Assembly (NCBI RefSeq): GCF_900090245.1
Contig: NZ_FMDN01000007.1
Coordinates: 124,001 to 188,000 of the forward strand
Direction: 5' to 3'
From: Micromonospora halophytica
GTDB lineage: Bacteria; Actinomycetota; Actinomycetes; Mycobacteriales; Micromonosporaceae
DNA: 64,000 nt
Shown in pieces: positions 27,811 to 37,869 of this stretch; positions within the stretch are counted from its first letter, which is position 1; every line of letters starts with the position of its first letter. The position numbers were made by a program, and so were the translations under genes. The notes under the pieces were generated by a model. It searched no databases and had not been told where the DNA came from. It saw only the letters and a list, made by a program, of their open reading frames with translations.

Positions 27811-28260
27811 TCAGCCCGCCTGGCCGCCCCAGCCGCCCTGCACCATGGTCTGGAACCGCCACCGCCCGCCGGCCTTCACCAGCAGGTCGGCGTAGCGGAC
27901 CCGCTGCCGCTCGCCGTCGATGGTGAACTCGGCCTCGGTGAGGACGACGGCGAGGCTGCGGGTGAGGAAGTACGGCGTACGCCGGGACTCCATCCGCAGG
28001 TCGCCCCCGCCGCCGAGCACCCCGCCCATCATCTCCAGGTACGCGTCGCGGTCGAGCTGACGCGCGGAGCCCTCCCCGGCCGGGTCGTCGGTGACCGTGT
28101 TGAGCGGGAACATCGCCAACTCGGCGGTGCCGGCCACGTCGCCCGCCTCGGCCAGCGCGTCGTACCGGCGGAACCACTCGTCGAGCTCGGCCAGATCGGC
28201 CGCGTCGGGCACGAAACCCTCGTCGACCGGGGGCGTCATCCGGCTGTGGGACTGCGTCAT
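27811..28260 (-). CDS. SnoaL/NTF2-like domain protein
   Basis: A 149-residue protein with a cone-shaped NTF2-like pattern: LDEWFRRYDALAEAGDVAGT, FPLNTVTDD, YLTRSLAVVLTEAEFT-like strands and a C-terminal GRWRFQTMVQGGW. Members include polyketide cyclases, isomerases and stress proteins; nothing assigns a substrate. The ATG has GAGGAGGAG a few nt upstream. A perfect 25-bp palindrome lies 42 nt before the start, indicating tight control by a TetR-like repressor encoded elsewhere. It is 50 nt upstream of the dioxygenase-like gene. Confidence 0.75.
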   Translation of the reverse strand: MTQSHSRMTPPVDEGFVPDAADLAELDEWFRRYDALAEAGDVAGTAELAMFPLNTVTDDPAGEGSARQLDRDAYLEMMGGVLGGGGDLRMESRRTPYFLTRSLAVVLTEAEFTIDGERQRVRYADLLVKAGGRWRFQTMVQGGWGGQAG

Positions 28261-28301
28261 CTGCTCCTCCTCACCGGGCCGGAACCGGACCTCCGGCACC
28301 T

Positions 28302-28326
28302 CGTACGTTGTACGGTACAACGTACG
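28302..28326. promoter_or_regulatory. Perfect 25-bp palindrome, probable TetR-type operator
   Basis: CGTACGTTGTAC, one G, then GTACAACGTACG: two perfect 12-bp half-sites around one base. It lies directly upstream of the NTF2-like gene and about 190 nt before the DUF349 gene on the other strand. No TetR or other candidate regulator is nearby in this window. Confidence 0.8.
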
Positions 28327-28512
28327 TCCGATTACGACACTCCCCCCAGAGAGCCTGTCTGTGGGTGCTAGGACACCGTATGGTCACGGTCAGAGACAGG
28401 CGCTCGACGCGGACGGGGTCGGACCTGTGACAATGCCGAGAGCAACTTGGCTGCGCCGTGGCGGCGATCGCGGGGGCTGTCCCGTCGACGCCGGGAGAAC
28501 GAGGATGGGCAC

Positions 28513-29721
28513 ATGAGCGACTGGACTGCCTTCGGACGGGTGGACGCGGACGGCACCGTGTACGTCAAGACCGCCGAGGGCGAGCGGGTGGTCGGATCCT
28601 GGCAGGCGGGGGCCCCGGAAGAAGGGCTGGCCCACTTCGCCCGACGCTTCGCCGACCTGGTGACCGAGGTGGATCTCACCGAGGCCCGGCTCAACTCGGG
28701 CGCGGCGGACGCCGGCCACTCGCTGACCACGATCCGCCGGATCCGCGCCTCACTGGCCGAGGCGCACGTCGTCGGCGACATCGACGCGCTGGCCGCACGG
28801 CTGGACAAGCTCGCCGCAGTCGCCGAGGAGAAGGCCGGCGAGGCGCGCGCCGCCAAGGACGCGGCCCGGGCCGAGGCGCTCGCCCGCAAGACCGCCCTGG
28901 TCGAGGAGGCGGAGAAGCTCGCCGCCGAGTCGACCGGCTGGAAGACCGCCGGGGACCGACTCAAGGAGATCCTCGACGAGTGGAAGACCATCCGCGGGGT
29001 CGACAAGAAGACCGACGGTGAGCTGTGGAAGCGGTTCGCTGCCGCCCGGGACGGCTTCACCCGCCGCCGGGGTGCCCACTTCGCCTCCCTGGACCAGCAG
29101 CGCAAGCAGGCGCAGACGGTCAAGGAGGAGCTGGTCGCCGAGGCGGAGAAGCTGAAGGACTCCACCGAGTGGGCGGCCACCGCCAACCAGCTCAAGGACC
29201 TGATGAACCAGTGGAAGGCCGCCCCGCGGGCTTCCAAGGAGGCCGAGCAGAAGCTCTGGGAACGGTTCCGGGCCGCACAGGACGCGTTCTTCAGCCGGCG
29301 CAGCGAGGTCTTCTCCGCCCGCGACAACGAGCAGCGGGCCAACCTGGAGCGCAAGCAGGCGCTGCTCGCCGAGGCCGAGGCGCTCGACGTCGAGGGCGAC
29401 CCGAAGGGCGCGCAGGCCAAGCTGCGGGAGATCCAGGCGCAGTGGCACGAGGCCGGCCGGGTGCCGCGCGAGGCCGCCGCCGGGCTGGAGCGGCGGCTGC
29501 GAGCCGTCGACGACAAGGTCCGCGAGGTCATGGACTCGGCCTGGCGGCGCACCACCCCGCAGGACAACCCGCTGCTCGCGCAGATGCGGGCGCAGGTCGC
29601 CGAGGCCGAGGATCGGCTGGCCCGGGCCCAGGCCGCCGGGGACTCCCGCCGGATCAAGGAGGCCGAGCAGGCTCTCGCCTCCAAGCGGCAGTTCCTCCAG
29701 CTGGCCGAGCAGGCCGGCTGA
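28513..29721 (+). CDS. DUF349 repeat coiled-coil protein
   Basis: A 402-residue protein with several DUF349 repeats: units such as GWKTAGDRLKEILDEWKTI, TEWAATANQLKDLMNQWKA and KAQAKLREIQAQWHEAGRVP recur about every 75 residues, each ending in a W and followed by LWERFRAAQDAFF-like helices. The rest is strongly helical and charged, with likely coiled coils from about 95 to the end. The family is widespread in bacteria without an agreed function. The ATG at 28513 begins MSDWTAFGRVDADG. It has its own terminator. Confidence 0.88.
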   Translation: MSDWTAFGRVDADGTVYVKTAEGERVVGSWQAGAPEEGLAHFARRFADLVTEVDLTEARLNSGAADAGHSLTTIRRIRASLAEAHVVGDIDALAARLDKLAAVAEEKAGEARAAKDAARAEALARKTALVEEAEKLAAESTGWKTAGDRLKEILDEWKTIRGVDKKTDGELWKRFAAARDGFTRRRGAHFASLDQQRKQAQTVKEELVAEAEKLKDSTEWAATANQLKDLMNQWKAAPRASKEAEQKLWERFRAAQDAFFSRRSEVFSARDNEQRANLERKQALLAEAEALDVEGDPKGAQAKLREIQAQWHEAGRVPREAAAGLERRLRAVDDKVREVMDSAWRRTTPQDNPLLAQMRAQVAEAEDRLARAQAAGDSRRIKEAEQALASKRQFLQLAEQAG

Positions 29722-29732
29722 CCTGACAGCCC

Positions 29733-29767
29733 GGAAGCCCCGGTCCCACCAGGGGACCGGGGCTTCC
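29733..29767 (+). terminator. Terminator after the DUF349 gene
   Basis: A perfect 15-bp stem (29733-29747 with 29753-29767) around a 5-nt loop, 11 nt after the stop. Its 3' end merges into the heptamer repeat. Confidence 0.85.
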
Positions 29768-29863
29768 CCACGCCCCACGCCCCACGCCCCACGCCCCACG
29801 CCCCACGCCCCACGCCCCACGCCCCACGCCCCACGCCCCACGCCCCACGCCCCACGCCCCACG
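29766..29863. repeat. Tandem repeat of 14 perfect 7-bp units (CCCCACG)
   Basis: Fourteen uninterrupted copies of CCCCACG fill 98 bp. On the minus strand this reads GGGG-CGT repeated, with more than enough runs of four G for intramolecular G-quadruplexes. The unit of seven is not a codon multiple and gives GVGRGAW-type peptides in the minus frames, which I regard as non-coding. Perfect identity suggests recent expansion, so copy number may differ between strains. Confidence 0.95.
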
Positions 29864-29970
29864 CCAAGATCGTGCTACTTCCCGGTTGTAGTGGCATCCC
29901 CGCGCGTTCGAGGCCACTACATCCGGGATCGAGCACGACCTTGCGCGACCCAACCGCGATCTTGGCGTGG
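29859..29970. repeat. Hairpin element B, nested inverted repeats
   Basis: Outer arms of 14 bp (29859-29872 with 29957-29970, CCACGCCAAGATCG) are perfect. Inner arms of 30 bp (29866-29895 with 29913-29942) match at 25 positions around a 17-nt loop. The arms overlap in AAGATCG, so the two hairpins compete. Its CAAGATC/GATCTTG ends and length recall element A near dtd. Sequence 29971-30098 holds only purine-rich GGGAGCA-like repeats. Confidence 0.75.
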
Positions 29971-30098
29971 ACCCTCGGTGAGGCGGGGCGGCGGGAGCAG
30001 GGAGCAGGGGCGGCGGGAGCAAGGGGGCTGCGGGAGGCAGGTGGGCGACCGGCCTGAACAGGAAAGCGCCCTCCTGGGCCGCCAGCGGTCGGTGTCGG

Positions 30099-30127
30099 TT
30101 GACGCATCGAGGTGTGCTGATCAGAAT
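30099..30127 (+). promoter_or_regulatory. Candidate promoter of the cellulase gene
   Basis: TTGACG (30099-30104), a 17-nt spacer and CAGAAT (30122-30127) fit the housekeeping consensus. It would give a leader of about 200 nt before the cellulase start. No TGGGAGCGCTCCCA-type CebR site was found. Confidence 0.45.
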
Positions 30128-30258
30128 GGGCGCAGAGTCAGGTCGATCACCGGCGCGAGGGCACCGGCGGCGCGGGTCGCCGTCGGAGGTCGCCGGCACT
30201 TCCCGCGAGTGGCCGTCCACGTGACACGGCCGTCGACGCTCGTCCGCGTACCCGATGA

Positions 30259-31965
<1,707 letters not shown>

Positions 31966-32044
31966 GCCGACCGGCACCGCCCTGATCGGTGGCCGTCCCC
32001 TCGGACGGCCGTTCCATCTGGGTGAGGGCGGCTCCGGCCCGGGC

Positions 32045-32200
32045 ACCCCGGTCGCCCGGAACAACCACTTCGTGGACTCGGGCAGCGGCCGGGCCGGCGG
32101 CAGCGTCCGCAGCATCCCGTAGCCGTACAACCTGGACAGCGCGAGCAGCGTGAAGTCGATCGTGTCGGGCGGCGCGGGCGCCGGCCGGATCTCGGTCTGA
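32045..32200 (+). pseudogene. Decayed C-terminal fragment of a pectate lyase (PL1-like)
   Basis: One frame reads VARNNHFVDSGSGRAGGS, then VRSIP, an in-frame TAG at 32120-32122, and PYNLDSASSVKSIVSGGAG before a TGA at 32198-32200. RNNHFVDSG and the Y-LDSASSVKSIV-AGAG end are the typical C-terminus of family 1 pectate lyases. The stop replaces what should be Tyr or similar, and no signal peptide, catalytic region or start exists upstream. Identified by recalled family pattern, so moderate confidence. Confidence 0.6.
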
Positions 32201-32217
32201 CCGTCCGGGAGGAAGCA

Positions 32218-32249
32218 GTCGGGGCCCGCCCCGTGCGGCGGGCCCCGAC
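32218..32249. terminator. Convergent terminator before the miaB stop
   Basis: A perfect 13-bp stem (GTCGGGGCCCGCC at 32218-32230 with 32237-32249) and a 6-nt loop, between the pectate-lyase remnant and the miaB stop. Confidence 0.75.
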
Positions 32250-32256
32250 CTCGCCG

Positions 32257-33825
32257 TCAGTGGGCGGCGCAGCCGGTCGTCGGCGCGGGCGCCGCAGCCG
32301 GCGCGCCGACCGTTGGCAGCCCGAGCAGCACCCCGGGCGTACGCGGGGAGCGCCCCGCCTCGGCCGCGTCGCCGGCCCGGGTACGCCGGTGCGACAGTGG
32401 TTCGCCGTCGGCGTTGAGGTGGTGCGGCGCGGCGTAGGTGACCCTGGTGTGCACGATGTCGCCGGGGCGGATCGACCCGGCGAGGGAACCCGCGTCACCG
32501 GGCCGGCCGTTCGCTCCGGCTGCGCCCGTCGCGAAGTGCACGAGGCGGCCGTCGCGGGCCCGGCCGGACATCCGGCCGGTGCGCTCGTCCTTGCGCCCCT
32601 CGCCGACGGCGACCAGCACCTCGACGGCCTTCCCCACCAGGCGCTTGTTCTCCGCCCAGGTGATCTCCTCCACGCAGGCGATCAGCCGCTCGTAGCGCTC
32701 CTGCACGACCTGTTTGGGAAGCTGACCGTCCATCGTGGCGGCCGGGGTGCCGGGGCGCTTGGAGTACTGGAAGGTGAACGCCGAGGAGAACCGGGCCTCG
32801 CGTACCACGTCCAGGGTGCGCTGGAAGTCGGTCTCGGTCTCACCGGGGAAGCCCACGATGATGTCGGTGGTGATCGCCGCGTCCGGCATCGCCGCCCGGA
32901 CCTTCTCGATGATCCCCAGGTAGCGCTCCGACCGGTACGACCGGCGCATCGCCTTCAGCACGTCGTCGGAGCCGGACTGCAACGGCATGTGCAGCGAGGG
33001 GCAGACGTTCGGCGTCTCGGCCATCGCGGCGATCACGTCGTCGGTGAAGTCCTTCGGGTGCGGGCTGGTGAACCGGACCCGCTCCAGCCCGTCGATGTCG
33101 CCGCAGGCGCGCAGCAGCTCGGCGAAAGCGGACCGGCCACCACTGCGCTTCCAGTTCGGCTCGCCAGCGTCGCCGAACGCGACGCCGTAGGAGTTGACGT
33201 TCTGCCCGAGCAGGGTCACCTCCAGCACGCCCTCGTCGACCAGGGCACGGACCTCGGAGAGGATGTCGCCGGGGCGGCGGTCCTTCTCCTTGCCCCGCAG
33301 GGAGGGCACGATGCAGAACGTGCAGGTGTTGTTGCAGCCGACCGAGATCGACACCCAGCCGGCGTACGTGGACTCGCGCCGGGTCGGCAGCGTGGACGGG
33401 AAGACGTCGAGCGACTCCAGGATCTCCACCTCGGCGGCGGCGTTGTGCCGGGCCCGCTCCAGCAGCACCGGCAGCGAGCCGATGTTGTGCGTGCCGAAGA
33501 CCACGTCCACCCAGGGGGCCTTGCGGACGATGTCGCCGCGGTCCTTCTGGGCCAGGCAGCCGCCCACGGCGATCTGCATCCCGGGGTGTTTGTCCTTCAC
33601 GGGGCGCAGGTGACCGAGGTTGCCGTAGAGCCGGTTGTCGGCGTTCTCCCGGACGGCGCAGGTGTTGAACACCACCACGTCCGGGTTGTCGTCGACCTCG
33701 CCGGCGCGGACGTAACCGGCCTGCTCCAGCAGGCCGGAGATGCGCTCGGAATCGTGCACGTTCATCTGGCAGCCGTACGTACGCACCTGATAGGTGCGCG
33801 GGCTGCGCTCGGCTGCGGTAGTCAT
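32257..33825 (-). CDS. miaB: tRNA-2-methylthio-N6-dimethylallyladenosine synthase
   Basis: A 522-residue radical-SAM methylthiotransferase that completes ms2i6A37 after MiaA. The N-terminal UPF0004 domain has [13 protein letters not shown] with its three cluster cysteines (C in [20 protein letters not shown]). The radical-SAM motif is [19 protein letters not shown]. The C-terminal TRAM domain is followed by an Arg/Ala/Pro-rich tail of about 60 residues not typical of the family. The ATG at 33825 begins [14 protein letters not shown]. It is divergent from the DUF2277 gene. Confidence 0.95.
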   Translation of the reverse strand: MTTAAERSPRTYQVRTYGCQMNVHDSERISGLLEQAGYVRAGEVDDNPDVVVFNTCAVRENADNRLYGNLGHLRPVKDKHPGMQIAVGGCLAQKDRGDIVRKAPWVDVVFGTHNIGSLPVLLERARHNAAAEVEILESLDVFPSTLPTRRESTYAGWVSISVGCNNTCTFCIVPSLRGKEKDRRPGDILSEVRALVDEGVLEVTLLGQNVNSYGVAFGDAGEPNWKRSGGRSAFAELLRACGDIDGLERVRFTSPHPKDFTDDVIAAMAETPNVCPSLHMPLQSGSDDVLKAMRRSYRSERYLGIIEKVRAAMPDAAITTDIIVGFPGETETDFQRTLDVVREARFSSAFTFQYSKRPGTPAATMDGQLPKQVVQERYERLIACVEEITWAENKRLVGKAVEVLVAVGEGRKDERTGRMSGRARDGRLVHFATGAAGANGRPGDAGSLAGSIRPGDIVHTRVTYAAPHHLNADGEPLSHRRTRAGDAAEAGRSPRTPGVLLGLPTVGAPAAAPAPTTGCAAH

Positions 33826-33878
33826 GACGTGCACAGCGTATCCGGGCCGACCGGGATCCCCCGAACGAGGAGCAGCCA

Positions 33879-34106
33879 ATGTGCCGGAGCATCAAGACCC
33901 TGCGTGAACCGTACGTGCCGGAGGTGACCCAGGCCGACGTCGAGGCGGCGGCGTTGCAGTACGTCCGGAAGATCTCCGGGTTCCGCGCCCCGGCCGCCCA
34001 CAACGCCGAGGCTTTCGACGCCGCGGTACGCGCCGTGGCCGCCGCCACCGCGACCCTGCTGGACCAGTTGCAGGTCCGCGGCTCCCGACCCGCCGCCACC
34101 CGCTGA
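33879..34106 (+). CDS. DUF2277 small protein
   Basis: A 75-residue DUF2277 protein, starting [20 protein letters not shown] and with the family core [19 protein letters not shown], a helical protein of unknown role. The ATG is preceded by GAGGAGCAGCC. It is divergent from miaB over 53 nt, so the two promoters overlap or face each other. Confidence 0.88.
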   Translation: MCRSIKTLREPYVPEVTQADVEAAALQYVRKISGFRAPAAHNAEAFDAAVRAVAAATATLLDQLQVRGSRPAATR

Positions 34107-34193
34107 CCGCCACGGGGCCGGAGCGGTCCGCCCGCGAGCCGACCCCGGCGGGCGCCACTGCCAGGGCGGGCCCCCGAGGCGGGCGCGGCCGGG

Positions 34194-34673
34194 TCAGGCG
34201 GCCGCGCGGGCCGGGTTGACCGAGTCGGGGGCCCACCTCGAACGGTGGCAGCGGGACCAGCCCCGGCAGCCGGGGTGGGTCAGCGTGCAGAGCCGCTGGT
34301 TGGTCAGCACCTCACCGTCGTCGGTCTCGGTGACGTCGAAGTGCACCGGGCGGATCGTGCCGTCCGGCGCGACCAGCAGGTGCCGGCCCGCGTCCAGGGT
34401 GTCGTCGGTCAGCAGACAGTTGCGGTCGAGCAGCCGGGCCAGCGCCGCGATCGCGCGCTGTTCGTTCAACGATTCCGGCACCCCGTAACAGTCCACCACC
34501 GTGCCGAACTCCCCCGGCGCCTCCCACACGTCGCAGACCACCGCGTACGTGGGCAGCCGCACCGGGTCGGCGATGGCGAGGGGCATCACCACCCGGCCGA
34601 GCGCCTCGGCCAGCGCCGGGTACACCTCCACGGGTGCCGCCCGGTCGATTCTCCAGTTCCACAGCTCGGTCAC
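34194..34673 (-). CDS. Conserved hypothetical protein with Cys/Trp-rich tail
   Basis: A 159-residue protein starting at a GTG with GGAGGCGGC before it (VTELWNWRIDRAAPVEVYP). Most of it is an alpha/beta pattern (RLPTYAVVCDVWEAPGEFGT, HLLVAPDGTIRPVHFDVTE). The end CTLTHPGCRGWSRCHRSRW is basic with three Cys and two Trp, a possible small metal site. I recognise no family. It is flanked by DUF2277 and selD. The 276 nt upstream contain no gene I can see. Confidence 0.65.
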   Translation of the reverse strand: MTELWNWRIDRAAPVEVYPALAEALGRVVMPLAIADPVRLPTYAVVCDVWEAPGEFGTVVDCYGVPESLNEQRAIAALARLLDRNCLLTDDTLDAGRHLLVAPDGTIRPVHFDVTETDDGEVLTNQRLCTLTHPGCRGWSRCHRSRWAPDSVNPARAAA

Positions 34674-34949
34674 GCCGCCTCCTCGCTGCGTTCGTCCCAC
34701 TGGCCTCCGGATCGGGCCTTACAGACGATGGTGGGGTGCATATGGCATCAACCGGGGGCAAGTTACCGGTCTGTGACCATTCCGGGCAAAATTTCCTGGA
34801 GCGCCATTGCTCCGAGTAGCGGGAAGGTGACAGTTTATCGGGTATGGTGCCCGCTCCGGCGGACCCCGCCCGCCGCGTGGCGCACCGGCCGTCTCGCCCG
34901 CACGGTCCGCCGGGTGGCGCACCGGTCGCCTCGTCGGCGGGCCCGGCGG

Positions 34950-35939
34950 TCAACGCAGCACGACCAGGTGCTCGCCCCGGGGCAGCAACTCGCCGATCAC
35001 CGTGCCGCCCGGCACCTCTCCGGCCAGCAGCAGCCCGCCGGAGGTCTGGGCGTCGGCCAGCAGCAGCCGGGCCGCCTCGGCGGCCGGGCCGAAGTCGGTC
35101 CACGGGGACACCCAGTCCAGGTTACGGCGGGTGCCGCCACTGACGTACCCGTCCCGGACCGCCTCCCGCGCCCCCGGCAGGTACGGCACCCGGGCGACGT
35201 CGACCGCGACCGTCAGCCGGCTCGCCCGGGCCAGCTTCGAGGCGTGCCCGAGCAGCCCGAAACCGGTCACATCGGTGCCGCAGCGCACCCCGGCGGCGAC
35301 GGCCGCGCGGGCCGCCTCCCGGTTCAACGTGGCCATCGAGGCGACTGCCGCGTCGAACCGCTCACCGGTGCGCTTGTGGCGGGTGTTGAGCACCCCGACA
35401 CCGAGCGGCTTGGTCAACGACAGCGGCAGGCCGGCCCGCCCCGCGTCGAGGGTGATCAGTTCCTCCGGGCGGACCACGCCGGTGACGGCGAGGCCGTACT
35501 TCGGGCCGTCGTCGTCGACGCTGTGCCCACCGGCCAGGTGGCAGCCGGCCTGCCGGGCCACGTCCTGCCCGCCGCGCAGCACCTCCCGCGCCAACTCCAG
35601 CGGGAGCACGTCACGCGGCCAGCAGAGCAGGTTGAGCGCGACCAGCGGGGTGCCGCCCATGGCGTACACGTCGGAGAGCGCGTTGGCGGCGGCGATCCGG
35701 CCCCAGTCGTACGGGTCGTCGACGACCGGGGTGAAGAAGTCGGCCGTGCTGACCAGGCCGGTGCGCTCGTCCAGCCGGACCACGGCGGCGTCGTCGCCGT
35801 GCTCCAGCCCGACCAGCAGGTCGGCGGCGCCGACGGCCGGGGCCAGCCCGGCGACCATCGCCTCCAGCTCACCGGGAGGTATCTTGCAGGCGCAGCCCCC
35901 ACCACGGGCGTAATCGGTCAGGCGGACCCGGTCGGTCAT
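34950..35939 (-). CDS. selD: Selenide, water dikinase (selenophosphate synthetase)
   Basis: A 329-residue SelD that makes selenophosphate from selenide and ATP for selenocysteine or selenouridine. The N-terminal glycine-rich loop GGGCACK has catalytic C16, with C18 and K19; the active residue is Cys rather than selenocysteine. GLEHGDDAAVV, STADFFTPVVDDP and AGGHSVDDDGPKYGLAVTG are the metal and ATP motifs. The ATG begins MTDRVRLTDYA. No selA, selB or selC (tRNA-Sec) was found in this window, so its user pathway lies elsewhere. Confidence 0.94.
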   Translation of the reverse strand: MTDRVRLTDYARGGGCACKIPPGELEAMVAGLAPAVGAADLLVGLEHGDDAAVVRLDERTGLVSTADFFTPVVDDPYDWGRIAAANALSDVYAMGGTPLVALNLLCWPRDVLPLELAREVLRGGQDVARQAGCHLAGGHSVDDDGPKYGLAVTGVVRPEELITLDAGRAGLPLSLTKPLGVGVLNTRHKRTGERFDAAVASMATLNREAARAAVAAGVRCGTDVTGFGLLGHASKLARASRLTVAVDVARVPYLPGAREAVRDGYVSGGTRRNLDWVSPWTDFGPAAEAARLLLADAQTSGGLLLAGEVPGGTVIGELLPRGEHLVVLR

Positions 35940-36138
35940 CCTCACATGATCTCCGTCGGACCTGCCGCCCGCCACCGGAGCGCGGTGCCGAATGGCGGAA
36001 TTCGGACGCCCGGGGACGGCGTGGACCGGTGTTACCGCTCCGTGACCATCTGAGTTGCGTTCCGCCACGTCACCCCGCCTACAGTTGCCCGAACCGGGGG
36101 TCGACCGACCCCGCTTTCCGGGACCGACGACAGGGACG

Positions 36139-36894
36139 GTGGACGACGTGGCGACGGGCGAACCGCTCATCGTGCTGGACGGGGTCAACAAGTGGTTCGG
36201 CCCGCTGCACGTGCTCGACGACGTGTCACTCTCCGTCGGCAAGGGTGAGGTCGTGGTCGTGATCGGCCCCTCCGGCTCCGGCAAGTCGACCCTGTGCCGG
36301 ACGATCAACCGGCTGGAGCCGATCACCTCGGGCACCATCACCTTCGACGGGCAGCCGCTGCCGGCCGAGGGCAAGGCGCTGGCCAAGCTGCGCAGCGAGG
36401 TCGGCATGGTCTTCCAGTCGTTCAACCTCTTCGCGCACAAGACCATCCTGGAGAACGTCACCCTCGGCCCGGTGAAGGTCCGCAAGGAGAAGGCGTCCGT
36501 CGCCCGCGAGCGCGGCCTGGCCCTGCTCGACCGGGTCGGCATCGCCAACCAGGCCGACAAGTTCCCGGCCCAGCTCTCCGGCGGTCAGCAGCAGCGGGCG
36601 GCGATCGCCCGCGCGCTGGCCATGCAGCCCAAGGCGATGCTCTTCGACGAGCCGACCAGCGCGCTGGACCCGGAGATGGTCGGCGAGGTGCTCGACGTGA
36701 TGACCTCGCTGGCCGGCGAGGGCATGACCATGGTCGTGGTGACCCACGAGATGGGCTTCGCCCGGCACGCGGCGAACCGGGTCATCTTCATGGCCGACGG
36801 GCAGCTCGTCGAGGACGCGCCGCCGTCGCAGTTCTTCGCCAACCCGCGCAGCGAGCGGGCCCGGGACTTCCTCTCCAAGATCCTCACGCACTAG
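36139..36894 (+). CDS. gluA: Glutamate-type amino-acid ABC transporter, ATPase
   Basis: A 251-residue ABC ATPase of the polar amino-acid family. Walker [11 protein letters not shown]-loop VFQSFNLF, signature LSGGQQQR, Walker [13 protein letters not shown] and the switch His in [10 protein letters not shown] are all intact. It powers GluC/GluD. The start is uncertain between GTG 36139 and GTG 36148 ([18 protein letters not shown]). First gene of the gluABCD operon, 57 nt before gluB. Confidence 0.93.
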   Translation: MDDVATGEPLIVLDGVNKWFGPLHVLDDVSLSVGKGEVVVVIGPSGSGKSTLCRTINRLEPITSGTITFDGQPLPAEGKALAKLRSEVGMVFQSFNLFAHKTILENVTLGPVKVRKEKASVARERGLALLDRVGIANQADKFPAQLSGGQQQRAAIARALAMQPKAMLFDEPTSALDPEMVGEVLDVMTSLAGEGMTMVVVTHEMGFARHAANRVIFMADGQLVEDAPPSQFFANPRSERARDFLSKILTH

Positions 36895-36951
36895 GCGTCC
36901 GTAGTGGACCGCGCCGTCCCCCGGTGGGTTCCGTCCAAGAAGGAGATGAGT

Positions 36952-37830
36952 ATGCGTTTCAAGCGCGTGGCGGCAGTCGCCGCAGCGGCGACCCTGGCGC
37001 TCGGCCTGGCCGCCTGCGGTGGCGACGACGCCGACGAGGGCACCGGCGCCGGCAGCAAGTCCTTCCCGGCCGGCAGCACCATGGAGAAGCTCAACAAGGC
37101 CCAGAAGATCAAGGTCGGCACGAAGTTCGACCAGCCGGGCTTCGGCCAGAAGGGGCTGTCGGGCAAGCCGGAGGGCTTCGACGTCGAGGTCGCGAAGATC
37201 ATCGTCAAGGAGCTCGGCATCCCCGAGGACAAGATCGAGTACGTCGAGACGCCGTCGAAGGTCCGCGAGGACGTCATCGTCAACGGCACCGTCGACCTGG
37301 TCGCGGCGACCTACACGATCAACGACAAGCGCAAGGAGCGCATCGCCTTCGCCGGGCCGTACTACGAGGCCGGCCAGAACATCCTGGTCAAGAAGGACGA
37401 CACCACGATCACCGGGCCGGACTCGTTCAAGGACGGCACCAAGAAGGTCTGCTCGGTGACCGGCTCGACCCCGGCCGAGGAGATCAAGAAGTACGTCAAG
37501 GACGTCGCCACTCAGGTGGTGCTCTTCGACACGTACGACAAGTGCCGCGACGCCCTCAAGGGCGGCCAGGTGGACGCGGTCACCACCGACAACGTGATCC
37601 TGCTCGGCTTCATCGCCAAGGACGAGGCGTCGTTCAAGCTGGCCGGCGACAACTTCACCAAGGAGCCGTACGGCATCGGGGTGAAGAAGGAGGACACCGA
37701 CTTCCGCACCTTCATCAACGACACGCTGGAGAAGGCGTTCGCCGACGGCAGCTGGAAGAAGGCGTGGGACGACACCGCCGGCAAGTTCGGCGCGGAGCTG
37801 GGCACCGCTCCGACCGTCAACCGCTACTGA
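36952..37830 (+). CDS. gluB: Glutamate-type ABC transporter, substrate-binding lipoprotein
   Basis: A 292-residue solute-binding protein. The signal peptide AAAATLALGLAACGG contains lipobox LAAC, so it is anchored outside the membrane. The mature protein is a family 3 binding fold: IKVGTKFDQPGFGQK, GFDVEVAKIIVKELG, DLVAATYTINDKRKERIAFA and KKVCSVTGSTPAEEI. This pattern matches glutamate/glutamine binders. The ATG at 36952 has AAGGAG six nt upstream. It delivers its ligand to GluC/GluD. Confidence 0.93.
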   Translation: MRFKRVAAVAAAATLALGLAACGGDDADEGTGAGSKSFPAGSTMEKLNKAQKIKVGTKFDQPGFGQKGLSGKPEGFDVEVAKIIVKELGIPEDKIEYVETPSKVREDVIVNGTVDLVAATYTINDKRKERIAFAGPYYEAGQNILVKKDDTTITGPDSFKDGTKKVCSVTGSTPAEEIKKYVKDVATQVVLFDTYDKCRDALKGGQVDAVTTDNVILLGFIAKDEASFKLAGDNFTKEPYGIGVKKEDTDFRTFINDTLEKAFADGSWKKAWDDTAGKFGAELGTAPTVNRY

Positions 37831-37869
37831 CCGACCGCTGATCTGGAGGGTGGGGAGGAACACCGACCC

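Noticed and set aside
28750..29862. Minus-strand protein with GVGRGAW repeats
   Set aside because: The repeats come from the 7-bp tandem array and the rest is antisense to the DUF349 gene.
29766..29863. CRISPR array
   Set aside because: Units are 7 bp with no spacers and no cas genes are present.
34107..34193. Terminator after the DUF2277 gene
   Set aside because: Only weak, imperfect GC-rich pairings could be found; not strong enough to annotate.
34674..34949. tRNA-Sec gene beside selD
   Set aside because: No acceptor, T-loop (TTCGA) or long variable-arm pattern could be folded from this stretch.
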